DNA of 64,000 nt from Bedellia somnulentella (GCA_963576735.1 OY755170.1:27931733-27995732); one strand, 5' to 3'. Positions 46,187 to 57,284 are shown, counted from the stretch's first letter. The notes: generated by a model not told the origin, from the letters alone. Translations and numbers: made by a program.

Positions 46187-46886
46187 TTGCTGTTATTTTC
46201 ATTCATTCTGAGTTCAAGAAGTAAACGAATTGTAAGACTAGCTATGGGAGCGACGACGAACGACATTAAAAGAGCCGAGACTAATAAAAATTTTGTTACC
46301 TGTACGTTTGACTTGCAAGCCATTCTTCAATTACCATGTTCAATGGTTGATATACTGTATTTTGTGCGAAAACTAACTCTATACAATTTGTGTATTTACG
46401 AGACCGCTCTGCCTAATAATGCTTTTTGCTTTCCATGGACAGAAGTTCATGTGAAAAAGGGAAGTGCAGAAATAGGCACAATTCTGCATTATTATCTTAA
46501 ATTGGCTTAAAATAAAGAGAATGAAATATGTAAAAGGTGATACTAGAATATACTTTAACTACGATATGTCAGAAGATTTTCTAGTGCTGGATACTACTAC
46601 AACTACCCATCATCGTGCCGTACGAACTACCCGACGTTCAAACCCAAACTCTGTAGAATCTGTGACAACTGCAGAAGAAGTTGTCATATTGCCGGTACTT
46701 AAACCACTTTACAACCAAACACTAAGCATAAGTGCAGCAAAGAAAAAAGACTTATCGAGTCTATGCGAAAAGGGTGTGATTTCAGAAGAGTATCATGGGT
46801 GGTATCAATCTTTAAAATGTAAAAATGACTTAATAGATCGGGTTCCGGACGTTGCTGTCGAAGAGAGTAGTAGTGATGAAGATTGA
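46187..46886 (+). pseudogene. Internally deleted copy of an arthropod-wide repetitive ORF family
   Basis: Two ORFs, 46187-46510 and 46521-46886, lie 10 bases apart. The first contains FVTCTFDLQAILQLPCSMV, LYNLCIYETALPNNAFCFPW and KKGSAEIGTIL. The second ends LPVLKPLYNQTLSISAAKKK, DLSSLCEKGVISEEYHGWYQ. In my memory of this multi-copy insect family these are the N-terminal-middle and extreme C-terminal parts of one longer protein, so about 200 central residues are missing. The family is probably transposon-borne. Function unknown. Confidence 0.6.
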
Positions 46887-46919
46887 TTATGGTAGTAATG
46901 CTCAATCAAAATTTACTCG

Positions 46920-47558
46920 TTTTAATTATTAATTGTTAGTGGCCTACTTAACATAATCGTTTGAACTAAAAAACTGTTGAGTCAAATACATAAAAATGGT
47001 ATCATAGTTGTAATTTGAGATTGATTATAAAATAAATAAAAAAATTGATTCTTTTGTTGAAAGTTAGAAAAATGATTAATACGATTAAATATTATTAAAA
47101 TACGCATAAGGTGCTTTTATTTAATTGTTATTGTATTAAAATTTATCACAGCCCTCGACCGTAATTGTGAAATTAACATGCGTGATTAAACCTTTATTTT
47201 TTCACCACCAAAGTTTGAAAATTGATAAATAAGTTCTGAAACACCATCCAAAGGCTACGGATATCATACGTGGTAAAATTCATACTGATTGGTGATACAC
47301 TTTAAGACATTTTGTATTATTTTAGTATGTTTATTAATTTTTGTGTTTTACTATGAACTATTGTGCACTTAAAGGTGAATCTAAATAATATTCTACAAGC
47401 AAAACCATGTATGTGACAGGTAAATTATAGATAAATCAGCATACTCTGATTCTGTTAACTATAAATAACTTATAAAATATCTATTTGTAATAAACTGTGA
47501 AGAATACAACTTTAACAATTCACTATGGCAGTATAAACCAATTAGAACACAAATTAAC
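46920..47558. other. AT-rich stretch without recognised features
   Basis: No ORF, repeat partner or RNA motif was recognised. Confidence 0.5.
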
Positions 47559-48043
47559 AAAATAAACAATCTAGTACTAAAAAGTACGAAATAAGTTTTT
47601 TAATTGAATATGAGTACTGTGATTGATACCTTAGCAATGTCTTTATTCCACACGCGTCAGTTCAACCTACCTAAATCTTAAAATTCTCTTAAATTAATTT
47701 GTGAGCCGGTGCCAGCCTCGATGATTATTGATAATAAGAAGTGTGCATTTCGCACTTCATATACATGTAAAATGTAGGGTACCTTGTAGTTGTAGAGTAA
47801 ATTAGGTTGTGATTTTTGTACGATATAATATTTTTTAGATTGTAATAATCAGAGATAGATAGCAGGGTGAATTTACTTTTGTTTGTCTGGCACCGACTCA
47901 AAAATTAATTTAAGAGAATTGTAATATTTAGGTAGGTTGAACTGACGCGTGTGGAATAAAGACATTGCTAAGGTATCAATCACAGTACTCTTATTCAATT
48001 AAAAAACTTATTTCGTACTTTTTAGTACTAGATTGTTTATTTT
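47559..48043. repeat. Foldback element with about 155-bp inverted arms
   Basis: AAAATAAACAATCTAGTACT at 47559 is the complement of the sequence ending at 48043. The arms continue through AAAAGTACGAAATAAG, GTACTGTGATTGATACC, TTTATTCCACACGCGTCAG and AATTAATTTGTGAGCCGGTG. The unpaired centre is about 47725-47880 and contains a small hairpin (GAAGTGTGC/GCACTTC). No coding capacity. Confidence 0.75.
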
Positions 48044-48955
48044 CGGTTGTTTTTCTATGAAGTCGGTTTTCTTTTTGTTAAAAATTATTTTATTTTACGA
48101 GTTTTAGTGATGGGTAGACCTGGCAAAGATGCCTCTCGGATGAGGAAGCGACAATAACTGTATTATTCTTCGTATTTCCGGTATTTCTATTATAGTACGA
48201 TATTAAATATTGTTCTTAAAATCCTTCGAAAGGCGATGGTCTTCAATTCTACATCTCAAGAAAGACTCAAACGCTCACGCCGAATATCCCTGAAGGGGTT
48301 AGCAGAGGTAGTAATACTTCTGAATATCACGTGACATTGTCACCTGTTGTTCAGAGTACCCACGATTTATTAGGCAGTGTTCTCACGTTATACAGGGCAG
48401 GCCTATCGGCGTTTTGAACAAATACTCTGTCACATAATTGTGAGTTTCGACAGTCCCCTCGATTTCCTGGGATGCCATGCTGATCCTGGTCTCATGGTAC
48501 TTTCTCGGTAACAATAACATAACAAAAGAAATGTTTAGTGAACCTGTACTTCTCTTCATAAAAGCTACAAAGAGGAGTATAAATCTATATAGAATGTGGA
48601 AAGAACTGTTTCCTAATACCTAGTGATTGAGGATCCACACCTTCTATCATCAGCTCAGCAGCATAACAATATGATTTTCAGAAGCAAATGCCAATATAAG
48701 TTCAGAAAATATGTAAAACGCGGTACATTTGCCTATAAAATTTGAGGGTTCCCCTCGATTTCTCCAGGATCCCATCATCAGACCCTGATATCCTCATCAT
48801 GGTACCAATCCGGGAGTATCTTCTTTCGAATAAAAAAATAATAATCAAAATCGGTTCATAAATGGCGAAGTAATCGGCGAACAAACATAAAAAAAAAATA
48901 AAAAAATATACCGGTCGAATTGAGAACACTCCTTTTTTTGAAGTCGGTTAAAAAT
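48044..48955 (+). repeat. GAAGTCGGTT-type lepidopteran repeat
   Basis: Starts TATGAAGTCGGTTTTC near 48057 and ends CTCCTTTTTTTGAAGTCGGT near 48950. Inside are CCCCTCGATTTC, CAGGATCCCATCATCAGACC and AAAATCGGTTCATAAATGGC. I recognise this from other moth genomes as a common non-coding element. A family V copy (48257-48372) lies within it. Confidence 0.6.
48257..48372. repeat. Dispersed repeat family V, second copy
   Basis: Matches 29310-29425: CTCAAACGCTCACGCCGAAT, CCCTGAAGGGGTTAGCAGAG, GTTCAGAGTACCCACG. Confidence 0.6.
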
Positions 48956-49204
48956 TTACTTTCTACAGGCAGAACCACTTATATGCATGCTCTTCTCAGT
49001 TTAACTATGAATTTCACCTACTTGGCATCATAATAGAGTTATTTGAGTATAACTCAAATAAAAAAGCAAACATAACACGCATAATCACTTAAGCTATAGA
49101 GTTGGCGTCAAAGAAACCTTTAACTTAAGTTTTCTCAAAACAACAAATCATGAAGATAGTTGGTTTTGGCAGTAAGGCGTCGATATTTGTCTTCGGTAAT
49201 AATA

Positions 49205-50959
49205 ACACTGGTTAACAAATTTTAAGGTTTTGTTAATCCATGAAATGAGTTGTGCTAATTGCGAAAGAATACCTCTAAACATACATTTTGATGTAAGTTT
49301 TAAGGTCGAGTTAGCTCGCGTTTTTTGTGGAATCAAATAAAAATGTTTTGACTTAAGATAACATTATATTCATAAATCACGTATTATAAAATTTAAAAAT
49401 GAGTTAATATATTGCTTTTCCGTTTATAAGTAATATCTACAGCCTCTCTCTTCAACGTCCAGCAGTAGTCTGCTAACATAGCAGGACTCCATTTGCCCTG
49501 GTATCGCTCTTCCATGCCTGAAATATCCTGGTGAAAACGTTCACCATGTTCGTCGCTAACATCTCCTATATTTTCAGGACAAAAATCCAAATGTGAGTCG
49601 AGAATATGTATTTTGAGGGACATTTTGCAACCGAGAGCGTACGATGCTTGGATCATATTCTTAACCAGGTTTTTATAGTGTTCAGATTTTTTTTTACCCA
49701 AGAAATTTTGAAAAACTTTTATCATGGATGTCCAGGCCTGTTTTTCCTTGCTATCCAATGTACTTTCAAAGGTCTTATCATTCATTAATTGTCTTATTTG
49801 AGTATGAATAACCTCCAAGCATTTGGTTCATGCTCCATTCCGAAAGCTTCGAACAGCGCATTAATATCGTTGCAGTAAACAAGATGATTCTTATCGTCCA
49901 TACTAAAAAAAGCTACAAGATCATCGTGTCGGTTCCTAAAAACAGTAATTTTTGTTCCTTTTGCCAAGAGATTCCATTGCTGGAGACGCGAACCAAGAAG
50001 TTCAGCTTGTGATTTTGATAAACTTAGGTCTCGTACTAGATCATTTAATTCTGGTTGAGTAATTAGATGGGGTTGCAGTACCTGGTCGTGAGGACTAAAA
50101 TCAGGATCGGTAAGATCGTCTTCTTCAGTGCTAAGCTGGTCAATTTCTTCAGAAGCATCCATTGGTGGCGCCGGAACGGGGTGATTTTCATCATGCGGAC
50201 GAGGTCTTTGAGCAGATGGCGTTTCAATATAACTATGTTTTCTCTTTTTGCGCGTACTAAGCCCTTCTGTCTTATTCATGCAAAAATAACAATCTTCAAT
50301 GTGATCCTTTTGTTCTTTCCACAGCATCGGTGTTGCGAAAGGCAAACATGATCGGCGGCCGGATAACCAATCTCGCAAATATTTACCACAACTCGAGCAT
50401 ATCACATGTGGAACCCAGGGCTTGTCTTGATTTTTCACTGGTATTCCGAAATAAAGTTCGTAAGCACGACAGATTCTGGGTCTGAAGTTTTCGCTCGTAT
50501 TTTTTGTAGTGAATTTACCACACACGTAACAAAAATTGTTAGGATTGCTTTCACAGGAACGAGGCATAATTAAAAATATAAATTCACAAAGTTTTAGTTT
50601 AAACTTCACAATAAAAACTAAAAACAAAATTTGTTTGATACACTTAAGACGTTGCTGTAGGTTACACTGCTATTACCACGTCATACACTAATTGTATTTT
50701 CACGGTGTTTGATAGCGAATGCCAGCGCAATCTTAACGTTCTTTATGATGTATTAAATCTAGTAAAGTAAAGCCGTGCTGTAATAACGAACAAGTCGAAA
50801 CTTGCGAGAGTGCGGCGAACGCAATACAAGATTAAACTTGTATAGCTCGATAACTCGAGCTAAGACACTTGTAATATTATAACTGATGATTAGTATTCAC
50901 CAAGTACTGCCTATTTTTGTATTTCATCATTCATGGGCAAAACCATTGTTAACCAGTGT
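49205..50959 (-). mobile_element. Element B: 1,755-bp inverted-repeat element nested in A, with ORF remnants
   Basis: Ends ACACTGGTTAACAA (49205) and TTGTTAACCAGTGT (50959), a perfect 14-bp inverted repeat. The direct repeat AATA lies at 49201-49204 and 50960-50963. Joining the flanks across one AATA restores the left arm of element A (compare its right arm), apart from a 3-base difference. It carries the minus-strand ORF pieces at 49393-50567. Confidence 0.75.
49393..50567 (-). pseudogene. Zinc-finger-like arthropod repetitive ORF, internally deleted
   Basis: The N-terminal piece begins at 50567 (MPRSCESNPNNFCYVCGKFT) and ends at 49794. It has C-x2-C pairs (CYVCGKFT, CSSCGKYL, CYFC), YFGIPVKNQDKPWVPHVICS, a Pro/acidic segment, LNDLVRDLSLSKSQAELLG and SRLQQWNLL. 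The C-terminal piece, 49818-49393 in another frame, has KTFESTLDSKEKQAW, LKIHILDSHLDFCPENIGDV, SDEHGERFHQDISGMEERYQ and GKWSPAMLADYCW. From memory the two belong to one multi-copy arthropod protein, with about 150 or more middle residues missing here. The enzymatic role of the family is unknown to me. Its place inside element B implies a transposon-borne gene. Confidence 0.65.
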
Positions 50960-51354
50960 AATATGAATCAGACATACATGCTTACATACTAAGTTATAGA
51001 TATATATGTCTCTATACTACACTAATCAAAGGCAACATGGGATGCATAAAAATGCGAATATTCACATATTGAATGAGGATTCGAACGTTAATAGGGAAAA
51101 TGAAGCTTTTGTCCAACAGCATAAGTTTTTTCGTGAATAACTATGGAAGTATGTTTGCTGTGATAGTGTATGTTGTTAAGAGTTATTTGTAAATCTATAC
51201 AGTTATTAAATTTTAGTTGATACAGGATCTTCAATCGGTTAAATTAAATAAAACATGTTTAAGAATTAAATATTCCGATGCAGAAAGGTAACAAGGATTA
51301 ATGGAATCAGCGGTTCCATTAATGCTATTGGATATGTTTACTAATCATTGAGAT

Positions 51355-52350
51355 GGTCTAGCAGATCATCGGAACATTTGAAACCAAAGTTCTTCGTATT
51401 CGAGCCTTCGATGTGCCTTATAGGGCACATGCTATATTGGGAAAGAATTTTCTTACTAAGTATAAAGCAATCTTAGACTTAGGTCAAAGTTCTTTAAGTT
51501 TATGTACTCACTTACTCAATAAGATATATTTACCACTTAGACTTAAAAATTAGCAAAATAATATTTTTATACTTCCGGCCAGGTCCGAGTCGTAACATTA
51601 TGTTAAGTTTGTTTATTATATTTCTCAGACGACTGCGTAGTGTGTCCAAAAGAAACAAGCGAGGGTATATTTTTAGCTAGTTCTTTAGCAAAACCCAAAA
51701 ATTAAATGATTACTGTCTTAATATTAAATACTACTGAAAAGGAATAAATATTAAGCGATTTAGAATTTAGCGTTGAGAATGTTAGCGAGTATGACTAATG
51801 TTCTTTTGCAAAATGTGATTAATGTTAGTTAACCTTGTTAAAAATATTTTTAATTTATTGAATTTAAGTTATTTAAATAGCGAAGAGGAATCTAGAATAG
51901 AAAATATTTGTCCAAAATTTTCAGACATATTTCTATTACCCGGTGTCAAATTAACATCCACTCGTTACACCCCGTTTGAGTTAGGTTTTTGGTAAGAAAT
52001 GTATTATTCCCAGTAATTTGGTGCAAGACGAGATAAGTCCACTGTATAACTACGACGACTATCGATTACAACTAAAATACAGGTTACAAATGTCTGAAAA
52101 AGAGGCGAGACATAATTTTTTGTAACAAATCTGACAGAAAGACAACACGACATTAATTATAATCCAATAAAGTACAACAAAGGTGACTTAATTCTAATAA
52201 AAAATGTTATCGGAAATAAGTTACAACCAATTTATAATGGACCTCATGTTGTCATTAATGATACGAGTATCTCACCAAATATGGAAATTGTAAAAAATGG
52301 AAACTAGATATAATGCATACGACCGAACTAAATTGTATCATCCACCTTAA
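51355..52350 (+). pseudogene. Gypsy-type LTR retrotransposon pol remnants
   Basis: Pieces in order: RAHAILGKNFLTKYKAILDL (like the end of a retropepsin) near 51415; SEEESRIENICPKFSDIFLL then PGVKLTSTRYTP (the start of a gypsy reverse transcriptase region) near 51890; and NPIKYNKGDLILIKNV, NKLQPIYNGPHVVIND, HTTELNCI (the integrase C-terminal end) near 52160-52340. Most of the catalytic regions are absent, and stops and frameshifts are present. It is non-functional. Confidence 0.6.
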
Positions 52351-52385
52351 ATATACATGGCAATTTAAATTTTAACTTTTAAGTT

Positions 52386-52600
52386 CATACATACATACAT
52401 ATACTCACGGCTATAAATCCATTAACGGGGTAGCCAGAGCTTTGGAATGAGAAATTCCTTAGCCACTTTTGGAAGTTGATTGGAGAAAAGATGGTAATAA
52501 TAAATAAAAGTTTTTGGTGACGGGTCTCCAACCACATCGCCCAAAAATCACTTAATAGTCGCCTCTTACGATCACCCATGGGTAAAAATGTGAAATAAAA
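52386..52600 (-). repeat. Family S repeat, minus orientation
   Basis: CATACATACATACATATACT, then CACGGCTATAAATCC, GGGGTAGCCAGAGC, TTGGTGACGGGTCTCC, CATCGCCCAAAAATC and CGCCTCTTACG. The TATG-type tail is at its left end, as expected for minus orientation. Confidence 0.75.
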
Positions 52601-52999
52601 AAGTTCATTATGTTATTAGTGTTTGTAATCAATTCGTATTTTTAAATTATAATAGGTGTGTTTTGCGCATACTATTAACTACGTAGACATTGTCATGTTT
52701 ATTTTTATACGTTCGTTAATTAAATGATATAAAAATGTTTAAAAAACTTAGTATTCTTTAAAAATAATTAATCAATGATTAAAAATTAAATTTTAACTTT
52801 AAGTTAATTTTCTTTTTTTTTCTTTTCGATGGAGGTGTAGTATAGAGACAATGTCTCTCTCAACTCTGAGACATATATATCTACAACTTAGTATGTGAGC
52901 ATGTATGTCTGATTCATATTAATATTACCGAAGACAAATATATTCGGTCTTAACCCAGCAGTCAGAGCGTTTCATTCAGACGATACACACAACCTTACA

Positions 53000-54540
53000 G
53001 TAACGGTTCAATCATATTAGTAAACTTACAATCTGCCAGAGGCAGATTTAAAAAAATTGAACAGAGTCCGTTATTCAGTATAGGGTAACAATATTTTCGA
53101 TGAAAAAACCTTATATACTCTGGTTTAGATGAAATCATACCGCGATGTAGAATTCTACCAGCGCCGCCATCTCGCGGGTACTGGAGTAAAATGACTTATT
53201 AAAGCTTACACATTTTCAGGCAGTTTCAGATTATGAATAAAAGTAAGTTATGATATTAATGTTTCATTTCGAGTCTTTAAGAGTTTTTTTAGAATGAATA
53301 TGATTGGTGTATGAAATTCATTTATTTCCTCGCATACACAGTGCTAAAATATACAACTGAGTGGCATAGAAAGGCTTTACACAAAATGTAAAATGAAAGG
53401 TTCTTCTTCGCAATAATCGAATTCCAGAGAGTGTTTACAATTGTGAAGCCAGATTGTGTTGTATGTATACATTATTTTTTGAGAGTAGAGTCTAAAACAC
53501 ACATATGCAAATAATAATTACTGTTCCTGACCGACTGTGTTTTTATTGGCCTGATTAATACGGGTTGCCCATTAAGTGATGGATATGGTATTACGAAATG
53601 GGTAATGACCTTTTATGCTTATTGGAATGTACTTAGTGTGACGCAAGCATAGTTTTCAGACATTTGTTTGTTACCTTCCTTGCGTTCGCTGACATTTGTG
53701 TATGTCATGGCGATGGAAGAGATAGAGTTGCATACAAGTATGGCATGAAGAATTCTATGAAGCCATCGTTGTGTGTGGTCATTATTGATATAGTTGCTGA
53801 TGTGATTGTTATTATTAAAAAAGGTGTTGGAATGCCGTAAAAGTAAGTGTGATGATTTTGAATGTTTATGAATTGCAGTTTGTAGTATGGTAGTTTCAAT
53901 TGCTAAGTTTTTGATGTTCATTTGATTTTATCACGAAAATGTTATTTTGATTATTTACCAATTGATAACTCAATATGGAATGTAAGAATAACGAAAGGTT
54001 TTTGATTTAAATTTATATCCCATACTAAAAGTCTGACTTAGTTTGGGGCTAACTTGATCTATGTCAGTGCATATTTATTTATTAATATTCGTGTCTTGAT
54101 ATTCATTATTTATACCCCCAGAGTGGCATGGAGAAGAAAAAACCAAAAACCATACCCCAAAGTAATAGTGATGTATATATAAATAAATAAATGTACATGT
54201 TACACTGTACATCACTATTACTGATGTGATGATGCGTGTGATGATGTGTTTATGATGTGCATGTACATGGTTGTTTGTACTTGTAATTTTTTTTCCTTCG
54301 AAATCATTGAGAGGCGAATGAACTTAGCATTTTTTAAACGACTGTCGTTTAATGGGCATTTGTTTTTACTTGTAATATTTTCGGCACTATGAAATCATCA
54401 AAAGGTAAAAAAATTCTGCCAACTAAGTACAACTAAAAACAAACTAACCAAACTGTGCCCTACTGCCTAATGCCGCGTTTACATTTATAGTTATAACATT
54501 TTCATTAGATTAAAACTATGGAGTGGTGGATGACATATTG
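53000..54540. other. AT-rich intergenic stretch, nothing firmly recognised
   Basis: ORFs of about 100 codons on the minus strand (53619-53921) show no family resemblance. A short stretch at 54170-54260 repeats GATGT/ACATC words and can fold. No gene is called. Confidence 0.5.
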
Positions 54541-54544
54541 CTGT

Positions 54545-54620
54545 TTTTTAGGGTTCTGTACCAAAAGGTAAAACGGGACCCTATTACTAAGACTTCGCTG
54601 TCTGTCTGTCTGGTTGGTGA
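54545..54620 (+). repeat. Partial GGGTTC(T/C)GTA-type repeat
   Basis: TTTTTAGGGTTCTGTACC, AAAGGTAAAACGGGACCC, then TGTCTGTCTGTC. Same family as 35880-36527, 5' part only. Confidence 0.65.
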
Positions 54621-54934
54621 CGTCAATCAGAGATAAGTGGTATTAGCTGTGTAGCGTCGGTATAATTAACTAATGTATTCATATTTGTTGCATTAAAATT
54701 GTGAACGAAGCAAATGTATTGTTGTTAGTGCGATAATATTATTTTTGCTGAGTTCTCTGACTAACAATGATTCACTGCTCTGTGCCTCTGAACTGTAACA
54801 AGGTGCGATTGGTCAAAATTGGATTTTCTACGAACTACTACGAAATGTCGTAATTGGCGTAGACGATTGTGCAAGCGTAGCCATTTTGTAGTCTTGCAAT
54901 TTTATTTGGTATATTATTTTGATATATATTATGC

Positions 54935-55110
54935 CCTGTAGTTGCCGGCTTAGAATAACACTACCCCTTTCACGTATGGGGCTTTTTAAGTGGTTTTTGG
55001 GCGATGGGGTTGGAAACCCACCACCAACGATACTTTATTTCTATCAATTTGTGTCCTAAGCTCTGGTTACACCTCTTTGGGATTTATAGCCGTGAGTATC
55101 TGTGTGTTTG
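54935..55110 (+). repeat. Family S repeat, shortened
   Basis: TGTAGTTGCCGGCTTAGAAT, AACACTACCCC, GGGCGATGGGGTTGG, CCACCAACGATAC and TTTATAGCCGTGAGTATCTG. Confidence 0.65.
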
Positions 55111-55263
55111 TAAATAAATAAATAAATATACCGACATATTACATAAACATCAAGGAAGCTCCAAACTAAGTGGAACTTGTAGTAGGGGATACATTTTATA
55201 TTATAAAATACTCATATAAATAACATCGGAGACTATGCATAAATCATTTGCGCTCAATAAATG

Positions 55264-55335
55264 TTGTCTCAGCGGGGATCGAACCCGCAGCCTCTGGACC
55301 AAGAAGCCAGTCACCTATCCACTCGGCCACGATCG
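55264..55335 (-). pseudogene. tRNA-like sequence (tRNA-derived repeat head)
   Basis: Minus strand: GTGGCCGAGTGG (A-box), GACTGGCTTCTTGGTCCAG (anticodon-arm-like), GCGGGTTCGATCCCCGC (perfect T arm). The acceptor ends do not pair, so it is a tRNA-derived relic rather than a gene. Confidence 0.55.
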
Positions 55336-55439
55336 TCGTCGTCGCCGTGCATACCTACATACATAAAAGGATCATTACTTTCCATTGAAAAGACGACACA
55401 TTTGGACCAAATAGCGAGTGTGCTCAAAAAGCCAGACTT

Positions 55440-55590
55440 CCGAAGTATGAAGAACAAAAGAGCATGAATGACAAGATTGATGAATGTAAACGAAGCTAAG
55501 AGAGGTTTGTCAGGATCGAACAAAATGGCGATCGTTAGTCTCTGCCTGCCCCAATGTGAGCTAATGGCGTGAGTATATGCATGTATTAAT
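55440..55590 (+). repeat. Family T (LINE 3'-end-like) copy
   Basis: AACAAAAGAGCATGAATGAC, GAAGCTAAGAGAGGTTTGTC, AGGATCGAACAAAATGGCGA, TTAGTCTCTGCCTGCCCC and ATGGCGTGAGTATATGC. In the plus-strand frame this resembles the last codons of a LINE ORF followed by its 3'UTR and ATGT-type tail. Confidence 0.6.
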
Positions 55591-55604
55591 GTAATGTATG
55601 AAAA

Positions 55605-55910
55605 AGTGGCCGTGGAATTTCATTGTTCCGAAGCTCTAACTATCCCTTCTGGGGATTTATAGCCGTGAGTGTATACATAGCACTACCCCATTTCTTCCCA
55701 TGGGGGTTTTTTAGAGGCGGCTAAGGGTATTGGGGCTTTTCAAGTGTTTTTTGTCGATGTGGTAGACCCATGACCAAAAACATTTATTTTATAATCTTTT
55801 CCTTACATAACTTCCACAAGTAGCTGAAGAATTTTCTTATTCTGACCCTCTGACTACTTTAATAAATTTGCATAATAGCCGTGAGTATATGTATGTATGT
55901 ATGTACATAT
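55605..55910 (+). repeat. Two family S copies in tandem, the first only a 3' part
   Basis: The 3' part with CTTCTGGGGATTTATAGCCG ends near 55675. It is followed directly by AGCACTACCCCATTTCTTCC through GGGGCTTTTCAAG and GTAGACCCATGACC to GCCGTGAGTATATGTATGTA at 55890. Confidence 0.65.
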
Positions 55911-56034
55911 TTAGAGCGAGGTATTTTCTGGTGTTTAATCATAAAATACAGTAACAATGTTTAAAAAAATGCATTCAATTAAGTTCTTTGTTTATCATGG
56001 GTAGGAAATGGATGGGAGGAAAATTGACCATCAC

Positions 56035-56400
56035 TGATAAATAAAGGAAAGAAAAATTTCGACACAGGCGGGAATCGAACCCACGACCTCGGGTATACGC
56101 CCCCGTCGCTCTGCCAATTGAACTACCGTGTCTATGGCTGCCAGCGCAAAATTCTTCTATCCTTTATTTCTTTAACTCGTTTAAGTAGTGTTTGCGTTTC
56201 CTACCTCCGAATTTTTCACTAATTCGGAAGGCCACTTGTCAACCTTTTCATATAGAATGCAAATGTTGAAAACCCCTGACTATCACATAATTTAAATCTT
56301 TTTGTTCTTGAAAACCTCATGTGGGGATTATTACTGATAAATAAAGGAAAGAAAAATTTCGACACAGGCGGGAATCGAACCCGCGACCTCGGGTATACGC
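56035..56400 (-). repeat. Family U: one 300-bp copy plus the start of a second, head-to-tail
   Basis: GATAAATAAAGGAAAGAAAA at 56035 recurs at 56335, exactly 300 bases later. Both carry a minus-strand tRNA-like segment. The first is complete (GACACGGTAGTTCA... to ...CCGCCTGTGTC). The second is cut at 56400, eight bases before the next element begins. Sequence between the heads matches 45586-45785. Confidence 0.7.
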
Positions 56401-56407
56401 CAAGTAG

Positions 56408-57256
56408 TGTAACGTTACTTCTCACTCCTGGGATGCTGTAGCTTCCCAGAAGCCAGAAGTAACTAAGAGAAGAAAGAGAGAAAAAGGATAATGAATAATA
56501 GAAGAGATATATATCACAACATTTATTATAAATAAAAAGAAACAGTAAAACAATCCTAATAAAACCTATCAAAAACACTAAACCTATCAATATAATATAA
56601 TATAAAAAACTCAGCTTTAGCGTCAGCTCCTGCTGCGATGGGTGGCGAATTTAACACGGAACCAAGCGCCTCCGGGCGCCTGCGTCAGGAAGGGTAGCTC
56701 GACGGGGTAAGGGTTGCGACTCCAGCTTTCTGACTGCGTCAACCAGGGCAGCTCAGAAAGCTGGAGAGTAAGGGGCTGCGACTCCGGGAAGCTTGCGTCA
56801 ACCAGGGCAGCTCAAGAATAAGGGGCTGCGACTCCGGGAAGCTTGCGTCATCCAGGGCAGCTCAAGAATAAGGGGCTGCGACTCCGGGAAGCTTGCGTCA
56901 ACCAGGGCAGCTCAAGAATAAGGGGCTGCGATTCCAGACGGGTAAAAATTGATGATATATAAAGTCAGTTCAGAATATTGTTTCGACATTCTTTTCAGTT
57001 TCTTCCATAATAATGATGATGCCCCCATCGCCCCAGGAGCTGAATCAAGACTAGAGCTGAGTGGTTTTTCTAAATATATTTATAATTTCGTGTTAAGGTT
57101 TTTGTTATATAATTTTAGGATATTTTATTTAAAATAAAAATTGTTGTGACATATATATTTTACATTTATTTTCTATCTTTCCTTTTCCTTCTTTTTTTTC
57201 TTTAGTTATTTCTGGCTTCTGGGTACAACATCCCAGGAGTTAGAAATAACGTTACA
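56408..57256. mobile_element. LTR-like element (849 bp) with unusual long inverted ends
   Basis: It runs from TGTAACGTTACTTCTCACTC to ...GAAATAACGTTACA (TG...CA). A primer-site-like TGGCGCCCAACGTGGG follows three bases later, so it looks like a 5' LTR. Its first 60-80 bases and last 60-80 bases are inverted copies of each other (CTCCTGGGATG, CCCAGAAGCCAGAA), which is unusual for an LTR. The middle holds a 50-bp tandem repeat. It interrupts a family U copy. Confidence 0.6.
56771..56935. repeat. 50-bp tandem repeat (three full units)
   Basis: Units at 56771-56820, 56821-56870 and 56871-56920, then a partial one, each containing AGGGGCTGCGACTCCGGGAA, GCTTGCGTCA, CCAGGGCAGCTCAAGAATA. A looser related unit precedes them at about 56705. 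It lies inside the LTR-like element. Confidence 0.9.
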
Positions 57257-57259
57257 AAT

Positions 57260-57275
57260 TGGCGCCCAACGTGGG
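57260..57275 (+). promoter_or_regulatory. Primer-binding-site-like motif, tRNA-Lys type
   Basis: TGGCGCCCAACGTGGG is complementary to the 3' end of tRNA-Lys(CUU) as I recall it (...CCCACGTTGGGCGCCA). It stands at the usual place just after an LTR end. Confidence 0.65.
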
Positions 57276-57284
57276 ACGCCAATT

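Larger units (their letters stand above)
49187..52937. mobile_element. Composite element A with inverted ends, inserted in an LTR-like repeat
   Basis: Ends TTGTCTTCGGTAAT (49187) and ATTACCGAAGACAA (52937), flanked by ATAT at 49183-49186 and 52938-52941. The flanks joined across one ATAT reproduce the uninterrupted sequence at 45202-45290 (minus strand), which serves as an empty-site reference. The inverted ends run about 100 bp (right arm 52836-52937). The left arm is split by element B after 17-18 bases and resumes at 50964-51022. Inside are gypsy-type pol relics and a family S copy. It may be a rearranged LTR element, for example an autointegration product, since the right arm follows a purine-rich GATGGAGGTG. 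Confidence 0.65.

Noticed and set aside
53619..53921. Minus-strand ORF of 100 codons, His/Asn-rich
   Set aside because: Low-complexity AT-rich translation in two overlapping frames; no family or repeat support.
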